64,000 bases of DNA from Sphingomonas vulcanisoli (GCF_011761305.1 NZ_JAAOZC010000007.1:1-64000); one strand, 5' to 3'; positions 7,452 to 16,625 are shown, counted from the first letter of the stretch. A program made the numbers and translations. Notes: generated from the sequence alone by a model not told the origin.

Positions 7452-8972
7452 TCAAGCGCCCTCTAGCAATCGCTCCCGCGCGATCTTCTCGCGCCACACC
7501 AGCGGGCCGGTGTTATGAACGCTGGTGCCGGTCGCATCCACCGCCACGGTCACCGGCATATCGCGCACCTCGAATTCGTAGATCGCTTCCATGCCGAGAT
7601 CGGCGAAGCCGACGACCTTGGCTCCCTTGATCGCGCGCGCCACCAGATAGGCGGCGCCGCCGACCGCCATCAGATAGGCGCTCTTGGCTTCCTTGATCGC
7701 CGCGATCGCCGCCGGGCCACGCTCGGCCTTGCCGACCATCGCGAGCAGGCCCTGATCGAGCATCATCTTGGTGAAGCTGTCCATCCGCGTGGCAGTCGTG
7801 GGGCCGGCGGGACCGACGACCTCGTCGCGCACCGGATCGACCGGGCCGACATAATAGATCACGCGGCCAGCGAACTCGACCGGCAGCGACTCGCCCTTGG
7901 CCAGCATATCCTGGATGCGCTTGTGCGCGGCATCGCGGCCGGTGAGCATCTTGCCGTTGAGGAGCAGGCGATCGCCGGGTTGCCAGCTCGCCACGACTTC
8001 GGGGGTGAGCGTATCGAGATCGACGCGGATCGATTCCTTGCTCGGCGCCCATTCGACCTTGGGCCAATCCTTGAGCTTGGGCGGCTCTAGGTAGGCGGGG
8101 CCGGAGCCATCGAGGTGGAAATGGGCGTGGCGGGTAGCGGCGCAATTGGGGATCATCGCGATCGGCTTCGATGCGGCGTGGGTCGGCCAGTCCATGATCT
8201 TGACGTCGAGGATGGTGGCGAGCCCGCCCAGCCCCTGTGCGCCGATGCCGAGCGCGTTGACCTTATCGAAAATTTCGATGCGCAGTTCTTCGATCTTGGT
8301 CTGGGGGCCGCGCGCCTTCAATTGCGCCATATCGATATCGCCCATCAGCGATTCCTTGGCGAGGATCACGGCTTTCTCCGCCGTGCCGCCGATGCCGATG
8401 CCGAGCATGCCGGGCGGACACCAGCCCGCGCCCATTTGCGGCACCATCTCCAGCACCCAATCGACGATGCTGTCCGAGGGGTTGAGCATCTTGAACTTGC
8501 TCTTGTTTTCACTGCCGCCGCCCTTGGCCGCGACGGTCACCTCGACATGATGGCCGGGGACCATCTCGACATGCAGCACGCTCGGGGTGTTGTCCTTGGT
8601 GTTCACCCGGCTGAACGCGGGATCGGCGAGGATCGAGGCACGCAGCGGGTTCTCGGGATTGCGGTAGGCGCGGCGCACGCCCTCATCGATGACTTCCTGC
8701 AGGCTCCGCGCGCTTTCCAGCCGACAATCCTGGCCCCACTTCACGAAGACGGTGACGATGCCCGTATCCTGACAGATCGGACGGTGGCCCTCGGCGCACA
8801 TCCGCGAATTGGTGAGGATCTGCGCGATCGCGTCCTTGGCCGCCGGGCCCTGCTCGGCCTCATACGCCGCGCCCAGCGCGCGGATATAATCCATCGGATG
8901 ATAGTAAGAGATATATTGCAGCGCATCGGCAACGCTATCGATCAAATCTTCTTCGCGGATGGCGATCATCAT
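7452..8972 (-). CDS. Fumarate hydratase, class I (Fe-S)
   Basis: Encodes 506 residues from ATG 8972 (MMIAIREEDLIDSVADALQY). The class I fumarase layout is complete, with both alpha and beta parts in one chain. Candidate [4Fe-4S] ligands are the Cys in CQDTGIVTVF (about 105), in GAGWCPPGMLG (about 225) and in IPNCAATRH (about 320). The beta part carries the GPTTATRMD and SVHNTGPL regions. It interconverts fumarate and malate in the TCA cycle and is oxygen sensitive. The open frame continues far upstream, but that extension is low-quality sequence and is not included. No strong Shine-Dalgarno is seen. Confidence 0.93.
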   Translation of the reverse strand: MMIAIREEDLIDSVADALQYISYYHPMDYIRALGAAYEAEQGPAAKDAIAQILTNSRMCAEGHRPICQDTGIVTVFVKWGQDCRLESARSLQEVIDEGVRRAYRNPENPLRASILADPAFSRVNTKDNTPSVLHVEMVPGHHVEVTVAAKGGGSENKSKFKMLNPSDSIVDWVLEMVPQMGAGWCPPGMLGIGIGGTAEKAVILAKESLMGDIDMAQLKARGPQTKIEELRIEIFDKVNALGIGAQGLGGLATILDVKIMDWPTHAASKPIAMIPNCAATRHAHFHLDGSGPAYLEPPKLKDWPKVEWAPSKESIRVDLDTLTPEVVASWQPGDRLLLNGKMLTGRDAAHKRIQDMLAKGESLPVEFAGRVIYYVGPVDPVRDEVVGPAGPTTATRMDSFTKMMLDQGLLAMVGKAERGPAAIAAIKEAKSAYLMAVGGAAYLVARAIKGAKVVGFADLGMEAIYEFEVRDMPVTVAVDATGTSVHNTGPLVWREKIARERLLEGA

Positions 8973-9104
8973 CGGATTGGGCGCTCTGTTTGAAGGTTTG
9001 CGGCTCCATAGGGCCGTGCGCCGCAAAAATGCCAGCTTTTCGGTTGGTCGCAGCGGCGAAGCGAGCCGATTGCGGTGGAAAGGCGCGCTCTGTAGCGCGG
9101 GCGC

Positions 9105-9884
9105 GTGACGACGCCCGCTTCGCAACCCTCCTCCGGCTATGGCAACGAATGGTCGTTCCGGCAGCGGGCGGCGGCGTTCGTCATCTCCGTCCTGATCAAT
9201 CTGCTGATCTTGTGGATACTGCTGACACTGGCGCCGCGCGTCGCCGGGGTGCCGGGGGGTCAGGGTAGGACGCTGACCTTCAACGTCTCCAACGACAACA
9301 GCAACAGCAACGCCGCCAAATCCCCCGCCAAGGCCGCAAGGGCCGCGAAATCGCAGGCGCACAAGAGTTCGCCGGTGCCGCAGCCGGTGGTGCCGCCGCC
9401 GATCCCGCTGCCGCCGCGCGAGCTCTCGCCGTTCATCGAGCTCAGTCAGGAGGATTTCCACAAGAGCGACATCGGCAAGATCCAGTCCTCCTCCTCGAAC
9501 GACAAGGGCGAGACGGCGGCGACGGGCGGCGGCGCGGGCGATTCGCAGGCCTCGGGCAGCGCGCCCAATGGCGAGCCGCTGTATAACGCCGAATGGTATC
9601 GCCGCCCGACCGATGCCGAGATCAACGGCTATATGCCCAAGCGCAATCTGCCGCCGGGCGCCTGGGCGGAGATCGCCTGCAAGACGATGCCGCGCTTTCA
9701 TGTCGATGAGTGCGTGGCGCTGGGGGATTCGCCGCCGGGCTACGGCCTGGCGCGCGCGATCCAGCAGGCGGGATGGCAGTTCCTCGTCCGGCCACCGCGC
9801 GTCGGGGGCAAGATGCTGGTCGGCGCGTGGGTGCGTATCCGCATCGATTTCTATGAGAAGCGCGGGCGGGACGAGGAGCCCTAG
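9105..9884 (+). CDS. TonB-like single-pass membrane protein
   Basis: A 259-residue protein starting at GTG. It has a short cytoplasmic tail, one membrane helix (about 25-45: FVISVLINLLILWILLTLAP), an Asn/Ser/Lys/Ala spacer, a proline-rich stretch (VPPPIPLPPRE, about 100) and a C-terminal globular domain ending GAWVRIRIDFYEKRG. Two cysteines (CKTMP, DECVAL) could form a periplasmic disulfide. The order helix, Pro-rich spacer and small C-terminal domain is that of TonB-like energy transducers, but no canonical TonB C-terminal motif is present, so function is not assigned. It is divergent from the fumarase gene. Confidence 0.65.
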   Translation: MTTPASQPSSGYGNEWSFRQRAAAFVISVLINLLILWILLTLAPRVAGVPGGQGRTLTFNVSNDNSNSNAAKSPAKAARAAKSQAHKSSPVPQPVVPPPIPLPPRELSPFIELSQEDFHKSDIGKIQSSSSNDKGETAATGGGAGDSQASGSAPNGEPLYNAEWYRRPTDAEINGYMPKRNLPPGAWAEIACKTMPRFHVDECVALGDSPPGYGLARAIQQAGWQFLVRPPRVGGKMLVGAWVRIRIDFYEKRGRDEEP

Positions 9885-9932
9885 CCGGCGTTCGCTAGGG
9901 TCGACGAGGCGCGGAGACTTTGGCTTGCTTCG

Positions 9933-10745
9933 CTAATCGCGCGCGGGCTCCGGTCCGACATGGACGTCGATCGTCAGCGCCTCGTCGCCGCCGCCGGTGC
10001 GCAGGCCCGAGAGCGGCGCGGCTTCACGATGATCGAGGCCGATCGCCACGCGGATGTAATTGTCGGTCGGGCAGCGGCCTTCCGATGGATCGAAGCCGAT
10101 CCAGCCATAGCCTTCGATAAAGAGTTCGGCCCAACCATGCGCCGCGTGGCTGTCGATTGCCTCGGGCCGATAGACATGACCCGCGACATAGCGCGCCGGA
10201 AATCCCGCCGCGCGCGCGGCGGCGATCAGGACGTGGGCCGCACCCTGCGGATCGGCGGCCTTGGCTGCGAAGCAGGCGATGGCGTCATGATCGGCGGCGA
10301 TGGCGGTCGGCTGGTGGTCGAGCGCCTCGGCAATCGTATCCGCCAGCAAGTGTGCCCGATCGAGCCCGCTGCCGCCGTCGGTGTCCGCGGTGGCGATCGC
10401 TTGGATCGCGGCGTCCGCTTTGGTCAGCGGCGTGTCTTGCAGGAAATAGGAGGGCGGCAGCGGCTCGGGCGCGCCGATCACCATCCCGGCGCGATCCTCG
10501 GTCAGTACCTCTCCAGTCACGTCCAGGGTGATGCGATCGATCGGCCCGTCGATATAGAGCATCGTCGCCTGATTGCCGTAGCCGTCGCGCATCGGCTTCA
10601 GCCGCGCGTCGCGGTCGACATCGATCCACCAGGACACCACGCTCTGCCCGGCATGATCGCGCGGCGTGAGGCGCAGCAACTGGACGAGCCGCGCCTGCGG
10701 CTGGGAAAAGCTATATTCGCTGCGGTGGCGGACGAAGAGGCGCAT
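9933..10745 (-). CDS. Transglutaminase-like protein lacking the catalytic Cys
   Basis: A 270-residue protein of the bacterial transglutaminase-like family: an N-terminal beta domain (MRLFVRHRSEYSFSQP) and a core with DPQGAAHVLIAAARAAGFPA, AAHGWAELF and GWIGFDPSEG. His203 and Asp219 of the expected Cys-His-Asp triad are present. The family's GVCQDFAH motif reads ADPQGAAH here, so the nucleophile position is Pro166; the nucleotide sequence confirms this. It is the third gene of a cluster with an alpha-E protein and an ATP-grasp protein. It should be a pseudoenzyme or act as a binding protein. Confidence 0.85.
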   Translation of the reverse strand: MRLFVRHRSEYSFSQPQARLVQLLRLTPRDHAGQSVVSWWIDVDRDARLKPMRDGYGNQATMLYIDGPIDRITLDVTGEVLTEDRAGMVIGAPEPLPPSYFLQDTPLTKADAAIQAIATADTDGGSGLDRAHLLADTIAEALDHQPTAIAADHDAIACFAAKAADPQGAAHVLIAAARAAGFPARYVAGHVYRPEAIDSHAAHGWAELFIEGYGWIGFDPSEGRCPTDNYIRVAIGLDHREAAPLSGLRTGGGDEALTIDVHVGPEPARD

Positions 10746-10761
10746 AGCTCGCCTCTTTACT

Positions 10762-10840
10762 CCGTTCGTGTCGAGCGAAGTCGAGACACGTCATGCGAAG
10801 CGCCTGTTGCAGGTCCCTCGACTACGCTCGGGACGAACGG
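10762..10840. repeat. Family B-like inverted repeat
   Basis: CCGTTCGT (10762-10769) and ACGAACGG (10833-10840) bound an interior with TCGAGCGAAGTCGA and CCTCGACTACGCTCGGGA. This is a diverged relative of the CTGAGCTTGTCGAAG repeats elsewhere. It lies between the alpha-E gene and the transglutaminase-like gene, so it would be transcribed if the three are one operon. Confidence 0.6.
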
Positions 10841-10863
10841 GAACGGGTTCATGCTGAGCGCGC

Positions 10864-11799
10864 TCACCCGAACTTGAATTGCGCGGCGATCGCGCGATCG
10901 ATCATCGCATTCTCGATCAGGAAGCTTTCGAGATATTCGTGCAATCCGCGCGCGAACACGCTGTCGATCGAGGTGTTGCCGAGCTTGTCGAGCCGGCGGC
11001 GCGCAAGCCGATCGGCCTCGCCCTGGCGGCTCAGCAATTTGCCGATAAACGCGAGGTGGCCGACGACTTCGAGCGCCGATCCCGCGAGGCTGCGCGGCAG
11101 TTCCCGGCGGCAGATCAGCATATCGGCGACCAGCCAAGGCTTGAGTTCCTCGCGGTAGAGCCAGCGATAGGCGGTGTTGGCGGAGACGGTGTGCAGGATC
11201 GTCGTCCACTGATCGCGATCGATGATGCCGCCGACGATTTCGCCCTCGGGCAGCAGCAAATGATATTTCACGTCGATCAGCCGCGCGGTATTGTCCGCCC
11301 GCTCGATCGCCGCGCCGAGCCCGAGGAACGCATAGGCTTCGTTGCGCAGCATCCGGCCCAGCGCACCTTCGAAGCCGCGCGTTTCGGCGCGCACCCGCTC
11401 GATCATCGCCAGCGTCGCACGGCTGTCGCCCATGTCGCTGATGTTGCGCAGGCCCAGCCAGGCGCGATTGATCGTCTCCCAGGCATCGCGGGTCAGCGCG
11501 GTGCGCACCGATTTCGCGTTCCAGCGCGCGCTATCGAGGCAGGATCGGATCGAGCTCGGGTTATCGGGCGCGACGCTGAGAAAGGCGCTGACTTCGCGCT
11601 GACCCGTCTCCGCGCCGGTCGCGGCAAAGCCCGCCTCCGCGCCGACGACGAGCAATGCGCTTTCCCACGCGGTCTTGCCGGCCGGGCGCGCGGAGAGCGC
11701 ATCGAGGCGGAGCGTTGCCTCGATCAGCCGCGCGGTGAACTCGGCGCGCTCGACATAGCGGCCGATCCAGTAGAGCGATGCGGCGGTGCGCGAGAGCAT
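10864..11799 (-). CDS. Alpha-E domain protein (DUF403)
   Basis: A 311-residue, almost fully helical protein beginning MLSRTAASLYWIGRYVERAE, the signature opening of the alpha-E family, with YHLLLPEGE and WLYREELKPWLVADML later. The family is nearly always encoded beside a circularly permuted ATP-grasp protein and a transglutaminase-like protein, as here. A role in making or handling a peptide-type metabolite has been suggested but not shown. It is separated from the ATP-grasp gene by a family A repeat. Confidence 0.93.
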   Translation of the reverse strand: MLSRTAASLYWIGRYVERAEFTARLIEATLRLDALSARPAGKTAWESALLVVGAEAGFAATGAETGQREVSAFLSVAPDNPSSIRSCLDSARWNAKSVRTALTRDAWETINRAWLGLRNISDMGDSRATLAMIERVRAETRGFEGALGRMLRNEAYAFLGLGAAIERADNTARLIDVKYHLLLPEGEIVGGIIDRDQWTTILHTVSANTAYRWLYREELKPWLVADMLICRRELPRSLAGSALEVVGHLAFIGKLLSRQGEADRLARRRLDKLGNTSIDSVFARGLHEYLESFLIENAMIDRAIAAQFKFG

Positions 11800-11803
11800 C
11801 AGC

Positions 11804-11916
11804 TAAGCCCCTCCCCTTCAGGGGAGGGGGTGGGGGTGGGGGAGTCTGATCGCGGCTGGGTTATATGAGTGGGGGCGGTCCCCACCCCAACCCCTCCCCT
11901 GAAGGGGAGGGGCTTA
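11804..11916. repeat. Family A paired palindromic repeat (long-G form)
   Basis: Arms TAAGCCCCTCCCCTTCAGGG and the matching right arm enclose GGTGGGGGTGGGGG and CCCCACCCCAACCCC. Each arm is itself a hairpin (CCCCTCCCCTTCAGGGGAGGGG). The same sub-type, split and with a gene between its halves, makes the DUF559 cassette at 47680-48177. Confidence 0.85.
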
Positions 11917-11932
11917 TGCGTTGCGCGCGCCA

Positions 11933-13408
11933 TCACCCTTGCCCCTGCATCTGGCCGCCGAAACCCTGGCTCTGCCACTGTCCGGGCACGTTGCTGAGGA
12001 TGAGGCTGTCCTTGGTGCCACCGCCCTGGCTGGAATTCACCACCAGCGAGCCTTCCTTCAGCGCCACCCGCGTCAGCCCGCCGGGGACGATATGGACGCC
12101 CTTGGAGCCGGTCAGGACGAAGGGCCGGAAGTCGACATGGCGGGGGGCTACGCCCTGCTCGGTCAGCGTCGGCACCGTGGAGAGCGCGAGCGTCGGCTGC
12201 GCGATGTAGCGGTGCGGCTCGGCGATCAGCGCGGCGCGGAATTCCTCGATCTGGGCTTTGGCCGCGGTAGGGCCGACGAGCATCCCGTAGCCGCCCGATC
12301 CATCGACCAGCTTCACCACCAGTTTCTCGAGATTATCGAGCGTATATTGCAGCGCCGAGGCTTCGCGGCAGCGATAGGTCTCGACATTGGGCAGCTTCGC
12401 GTCCTGGCCCGAATAATATTTCACGATCTCGGGCATATAGCTGTAGATCGCCTTATCGTCGGCGATGCCCGTGCCGGGCGCGTTGACCAGCGCGACGTTG
12501 CCCGCGAGATAGGCGGCGATCAGCCCGGGCACGCCGAGCATGCTGTCCGCCTTGAACACCAACGGATCGATATAATCGTCATCGATGCGGCGATAAATGA
12601 CGTCGACGCGGACGCGACCGTCGATCGTCCGCATCCAGACGATATCGTCATCCACCTCGAGATCGGCGGGCTCGACAAGCTCGATCCCCATCGTATCGGC
12701 GAGGAAGCTATGTTCGTAGAAGGCCGAGTTGAAGTGGCCGGGCGTCAGCACCACGCACACCGGCTCACTGCCGCCGCGCGGCGCGACCGAGCGCAAGGTC
12801 TCGCGCAGCGCATCGGGATAGCGATCGACCGGGCAGACGCTGAAGCGATGGAAGATTTCCGGGCACAGCCGTAGCATCGCCTCGCGGTTTTCCAGCATAT
12901 AGCTGACGCCCGAAGGCGTGCGGGCATTGTCTTCCAGCACGAAGAAATCGTCGGGCCCGGTGCGGACCAGATCGATGCCGCAGATATGTGCGAACACGCC
13001 GTGCGGCGGCTTTTGCCCATCGAGCATGCCGCGGAATTGCGGATTGCCGAGCACCAGCGCCTCCGGCACCACGCCGTCGGCGATGATCTTCCGCTCCCCA
13101 TAAACATCGCGGAGGAAGGCATTGATCGCCTCGGTGCGCTGGACCAGGCCCTCGCTCAGCTTGGTCCATTCGCGGTGCGTGAAGATGCGCGGCACGATAT
13201 CGAAGGGAATGATCCGCTCGGCGCTGTCCTCATCGCCATAGACGGCGAAGGTGATGCCCAATTGGCGGAAGGCGGCCTCCGCGGCCTTCTGGCGGCGATC
13301 CAGTTCCTCGCCCGGCGTTTCGTCCAACCAGGCGCCCAGCGCGGCGAACTCGTCGCGGGGCGTACTGCCGCTCGTTCCAAAAATCTCGTCGAAGGCAGGC
13401 GGCGTCAT
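11933..13408 (-). CDS. Circularly permuted ATP-grasp protein
   Basis: A 491-residue protein of the circularly permuted ATP-grasp type 2 family (DUF404/DUF407), with FDEIFG at the N-terminus, the IPFDIVPRIFTHREW motif, LEDNARTPSGVSYMLENR and a C-terminal GSGGYGMLVGP nucleotide loop. ATP-grasp enzymes join a carboxylate to an amine at the cost of ATP, so this is the likely ligase of the three-gene cluster. CAGGAG precedes the ATG. The cluster order is ATP-grasp, alpha-E, transglutaminase-like, all on the minus strand. Confidence 0.93.
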   Translation of the reverse strand: MTPPAFDEIFGTSGSTPRDEFAALGAWLDETPGEELDRRQKAAEAAFRQLGITFAVYGDEDSAERIIPFDIVPRIFTHREWTKLSEGLVQRTEAINAFLRDVYGERKIIADGVVPEALVLGNPQFRGMLDGQKPPHGVFAHICGIDLVRTGPDDFFVLEDNARTPSGVSYMLENREAMLRLCPEIFHRFSVCPVDRYPDALRETLRSVAPRGGSEPVCVVLTPGHFNSAFYEHSFLADTMGIELVEPADLEVDDDIVWMRTIDGRVRVDVIYRRIDDDYIDPLVFKADSMLGVPGLIAAYLAGNVALVNAPGTGIADDKAIYSYMPEIVKYYSGQDAKLPNVETYRCREASALQYTLDNLEKLVVKLVDGSGGYGMLVGPTAAKAQIEEFRAALIAEPHRYIAQPTLALSTVPTLTEQGVAPRHVDFRPFVLTGSKGVHIVPGGLTRVALKEGSLVVNSSQGGGTKDSLILSNVPGQWQSQGFGGQMQGQG

Positions 13409-13519
13409 CGGGCTCCTGAGGTTCGGGCGTCGGTGAGAGACTGCAACGGCAGCAAGCGCCGCGCAAGGATGTTCGCAAAAACGCCAAAAGCGGCGGGAAG
13501 TTGCGGCGCCGAAGGGCCG

Positions 13520-15661
13520 TCAGGCGCTGTCGGCGGGTGCGGAGACGATCACGCGCAAGCCGGGATGGTTGTCGCTCAGCTCGATCGTTCCGCTCAGCCG
13601 CTGGACCATCGCGTTCATCATCCGCGTGCCAAAGCCTTCGCGCGTCCGCGTCTGGCCCTTGCCGCTGTCGGCAACGATCAGGCGGAACTGGTTGCGGTAC
13701 GGCTCCAGCGTGATCGCGATCGGGCCGGCGCCGCCGTCATAGGCATATTTGTTGGCGTTGATCACCAGCTCGGTCAGGATCAGCCCGACGCTGACCGCGC
13801 GATCGGCGGAGATCAGGATGGGCGCCAGATCGAGTTTCAGCGCATCGGCCCATTCGGGGCCCATCGATTCGCGCATGTCGACGATCAGATCTTCGAGATA
13901 GCGGGCGAGATCGACGGTATCGACCTGATCGGCCTGGTAAAGCCGACGGTGGACGAGCGCGACCGCCGAGATGCGCCGCTGCGCTTCCCGCAGCACGTCC
14001 TTGCTGCCCCCTTCCTCCGTGGCGCGCTCCTGGAGGCCCAGGAACGCCTGGACGAGCTGCAGGCTGTTCTGCACGCGATGGTTCACCTCACCCAGCAGAT
14101 GATCCTTCTGGTGGATCAGCGCCTCCTTGTCGCGGATCGTCGCGGCAAGCTCCCGGTTCAGTTCGCGCAGGCGGCGGCTCTGCCGGCTTTCGAACAGCTG
14201 GCGGCGCAGGCGTCCCGCGGCCTCGGTTTCGGAGAGTGTCCAGGCGCGCGAACGGCCGCGGACCTCTTCGCTCCACGCCTCGAAACTGTTGCGCGGCGTC
14301 AGGATCGCATCGGGATCGGCGCTCAGATCCTTATGGGGATTGCCCGCCCATTCCACGGTCTCGCGCTCCTCGGCGCGAAACCAGATCATCGTTATCGGCG
14401 TATCGGTGAGGATGCCGATCGCGAGCACGCCCGATGCGATCTCGGCATAGGCTTCGGCGGCGGGATGGATCGCGGGCAAGCTGCGCGTGGTGAAGGTATC
14501 GGCGGCGAGCCGGGGCTGCAGCCAGCGGTCGAGATCGATCAGATCGGCGCCCGTCGGCACGCGGCCGCTGGTGATGATTCGCGATCCCTGGATCGCCGCG
14601 AAGCCATCTCCGCCCATCATGCGGCGCAGCTCCTCGCGCATCAGTTCGATGAAATTCTCGAAATTCTCCTCAAGCCCGACGCGGCCGAGAATCAGGTCTT
14701 CGGACGAGCGCAGCCGGATGCGCTCGCGATAGGCTTCGGCTTCCTCCTTGGCGCGGATCTGGCGCGCCAGCCCGCTTGCCAGCGCCGCGCAGGCGGCGCG
14801 CGTTTCGTAGGATAGGGTGCGGGGCGTCATGTGGTGGCAGGCGATCAGCCCCCACAGCAGACCGTCCTTGATGATCGAAACCGATGCCGAGGCGGACACG
14901 CCCATGTTGCGGAGATATTGGAGATGGATGGGCGAAACGCTGCGGATGCCGACATCGGTGAGATTGATCCCCGCCATGTCCGCGGGCCGGATCGGTGCGG
15001 GCGCGTAGCGCACGTCCGGTATGACGCGGGTGCGGTTGCGCACGTAGAGCGCGCGCGCCTGGCGCGGAATATCGGCCGCAGGAAAGTGATGATTGAGAAA
15101 GCCGTGGAGATCCGGATCCTTGTCTTCGGCGATCACCACCCCGGCGCCATCGTCGAGAAAACGGTAGATCATCACCCGATCGAAGCCGGTCAACTCCCGA
15201 AAGACCGGCGCCGCGCGCTCGCACAGCGAGACGAGATCGGTCGCGCGTTCGAACGCGGCGGCGGCGCGATCGAGCTTGGCGAGCAGCTGGGCAGCGGAGA
15301 GCGGTGCCTCGTCTACAGGCTCCAGCTCGATGGCGAGCCGATGATCGGCGCAATGCAGCAGGGCGCTGAAATTTTCGGTCCGCCCCGGCACCACCGCCAG
15401 CGGCACCGCCATGCCGGGCTCGATCTGCGTCAGCGCGGCGCTGAGGTCCTGCGCCAACAGGGCATCGATCCGTCGGCCGAGCCACGTCGGCGTCAACCGC
15501 CCCTCGATATCGCCGGCGCCCCCCAGCACCTCCAGCGTATCGATGTCCGCGATCAGGAGCAGGCCGTGGGGCTGGATTGATCCGGGAATATGGATGGGCT
15601 CGCGATCGCAGGCCGTAAGATCCATCAGACCTTCGGCCGCGCTGCTGCACTCTGTTTGCAC
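13520..15661 (-). CDS. Bacteriophytochrome histidine kinase
   Basis: A 713-residue red/far-red photoreceptor. The N-terminal Cys18 in ACDREPIHIPGSIQPHG is the usual biliverdin attachment site. PAS, GAF (HHFPAADIPRQA, a PASDIP variant with its Asp, and the SPIHLQYLRNMG His) and PHY (PRNSF tongue motif, WAGNPHKDL) domains follow. The transmitter has the HisKA_2 H box LLGEVNHRVQNSLQLVQAFL and an HATPase with TELVINANKYAY and GFGTRMM. The start is GTG 15661; an ATG at 15625 with GAAGG in front is a shorter option that still keeps the Cys. No heme oxygenase or response regulator is adjacent. Confidence 0.93.
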   Translation of the reverse strand: MQTECSSAAEGLMDLTACDREPIHIPGSIQPHGLLLIADIDTLEVLGGAGDIEGRLTPTWLGRRIDALLAQDLSAALTQIEPGMAVPLAVVPGRTENFSALLHCADHRLAIELEPVDEAPLSAAQLLAKLDRAAAAFERATDLVSLCERAAPVFRELTGFDRVMIYRFLDDGAGVVIAEDKDPDLHGFLNHHFPAADIPRQARALYVRNRTRVIPDVRYAPAPIRPADMAGINLTDVGIRSVSPIHLQYLRNMGVSASASVSIIKDGLLWGLIACHHMTPRTLSYETRAACAALASGLARQIRAKEEAEAYRERIRLRSSEDLILGRVGLEENFENFIELMREELRRMMGGDGFAAIQGSRIITSGRVPTGADLIDLDRWLQPRLAADTFTTRSLPAIHPAAEAYAEIASGVLAIGILTDTPITMIWFRAEERETVEWAGNPHKDLSADPDAILTPRNSFEAWSEEVRGRSRAWTLSETEAAGRLRRQLFESRQSRRLRELNRELAATIRDKEALIHQKDHLLGEVNHRVQNSLQLVQAFLGLQERATEEGGSKDVLREAQRRISAVALVHRRLYQADQVDTVDLARYLEDLIVDMRESMGPEWADALKLDLAPILISADRAVSVGLILTELVINANKYAYDGGAGPIAITLEPYRNQFRLIVADSGKGQTRTREGFGTRMMNAMVQRLSGTIELSDNHPGLRVIVSAPADSA

Positions 15662-15734
15662 TTGCGGCAGGATGCGTCTCCGTTTGGCCCCCGCCGGGGC
15701 TTGATCCTAATGTTAATTGTTACGGTTGCAACCG

Positions 15735-16625
15735 CTAATCGGCTTGTTCGGCAAGTAGATAGGCGCCGAGCAACCCGGGCGCTTCGGCGCAGGCGGGCGG
15801 CACGATGCGCTGCGCCAGTGCTGCCTCATCGGCATCGCGGACGTAATCGGCGATCAGCGCGGCGGTGCGCTTGCGAATCGGCGGGAACAGCGCCGGCTGG
15901 CTCATCACGCCGCCGCCGAGCACGATCGTCGCCGGGGAGGTCGTCAGCAGCAACATTGCGCAGAGCTGGGCGATATGCTCGGCCTCGGCGGCCCAGGCGG
16001 GGTGATCGGGGGGCAGCGTATCGAGACCCGCACCCCAGCGCGCCGCGATCGCGGGGCCGGCGGCGATACCCTCCAGACAATCCCCGTGCGAAGGACAGAC
16101 GCCCTTGAACTCGCCGAGGCTCTTGTGGCGGCGCACGAAGATATGGCCGGCCTCGGGATGCAATGAGCCGTGCACGGTCCGGCCGCCGATCACCAGCCCG
16201 ACGCCGATGCCCGTGCCGATCGTAACGTAAGCGAGATCGTCGCTGCGGCCGCGCCCGGCGCCCAGCCTGGCTTCCGCCAGCGCGGCGGCGTTGACGTCGG
16301 TATCGATCGCGATCGGGGCGTCGATCACCGTCGCCATCCGCCCGACGAGATCGGCGCCGCGCCAGGCGATCTTGGGGGTTTCGAGGATGTGACCGTAGCT
16401 CTGGCTGGAGCGATCGAGATCGACCGGACCGAAACTGGCAATGCCGACGCCGGCATAACCGTCCGTCGGCGCATTTTCGGCGAAAAAGGCGGCAATGTCG
16501 GCAAAGGTCGCGTCGGGATCGCGGGTTTCGATCCGCCGCGTGATCCGCGATCCGCCCGCGGCCGATCCCACGCCTGCAACGAACTTGGTGCCGCCCGTCT
16601 CGACGCCTGCGTAGAGCTTGCTCAA
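15735..16625 (-). CDS. ROK-family sugar kinase (fructokinase-like)
   Basis: About 296 residues: LYAGVETGGTKFVAGVG (phosphate-binding DxGxT-like loop), GVGIASFGPVDL, TIGTGIGVGLVIGG, the ROK zinc motif HPEAGHIFVRRH...CPSHGDCLEGIAAGPA, and VLGGGVMSQ. This fits fructokinase/glucokinase ROK members. A TTG start at 16625 overlaps the stop of the efflux pump gene by 4 bp, which makes coupled translation the best reading; the frame is open far upstream but only as antisense-quality sequence. It closes the efflux operon, an odd partner for a sugar kinase. Confidence 0.88.
   Translation of the reverse strand: MSKLYAGVETGGTKFVAGVGSAAGGSRITRRIETRDPDATFADIAAFFAENAPTDGYAGVGIASFGPVDLDRSSQSYGHILETPKIAWRGADLVGRMATVIDAPIAIDTDVNAAALAEARLGAGRGRSDDLAYVTIGTGIGVGLVIGGRTVHGSLHPEAGHIFVRRHKSLGEFKGVCPSHGDCLEGIAAGPAIAARWGAGLDTLPPDHPAWAAEAEHIAQLCAMLLLTTSPATIVLGGGVMSQPALFPPIRKRTAALIADYVRDADEAALAQRIVPPACAEAPGLLGAYLLAEQAD

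Noticed and set aside
8973-9701. Upstream extension of the fumarase frame
   Set aside because: Overlaps the start of the divergent TonB-like gene and has no similarity to fumarase N-termini; ATG 8972 fits the family.
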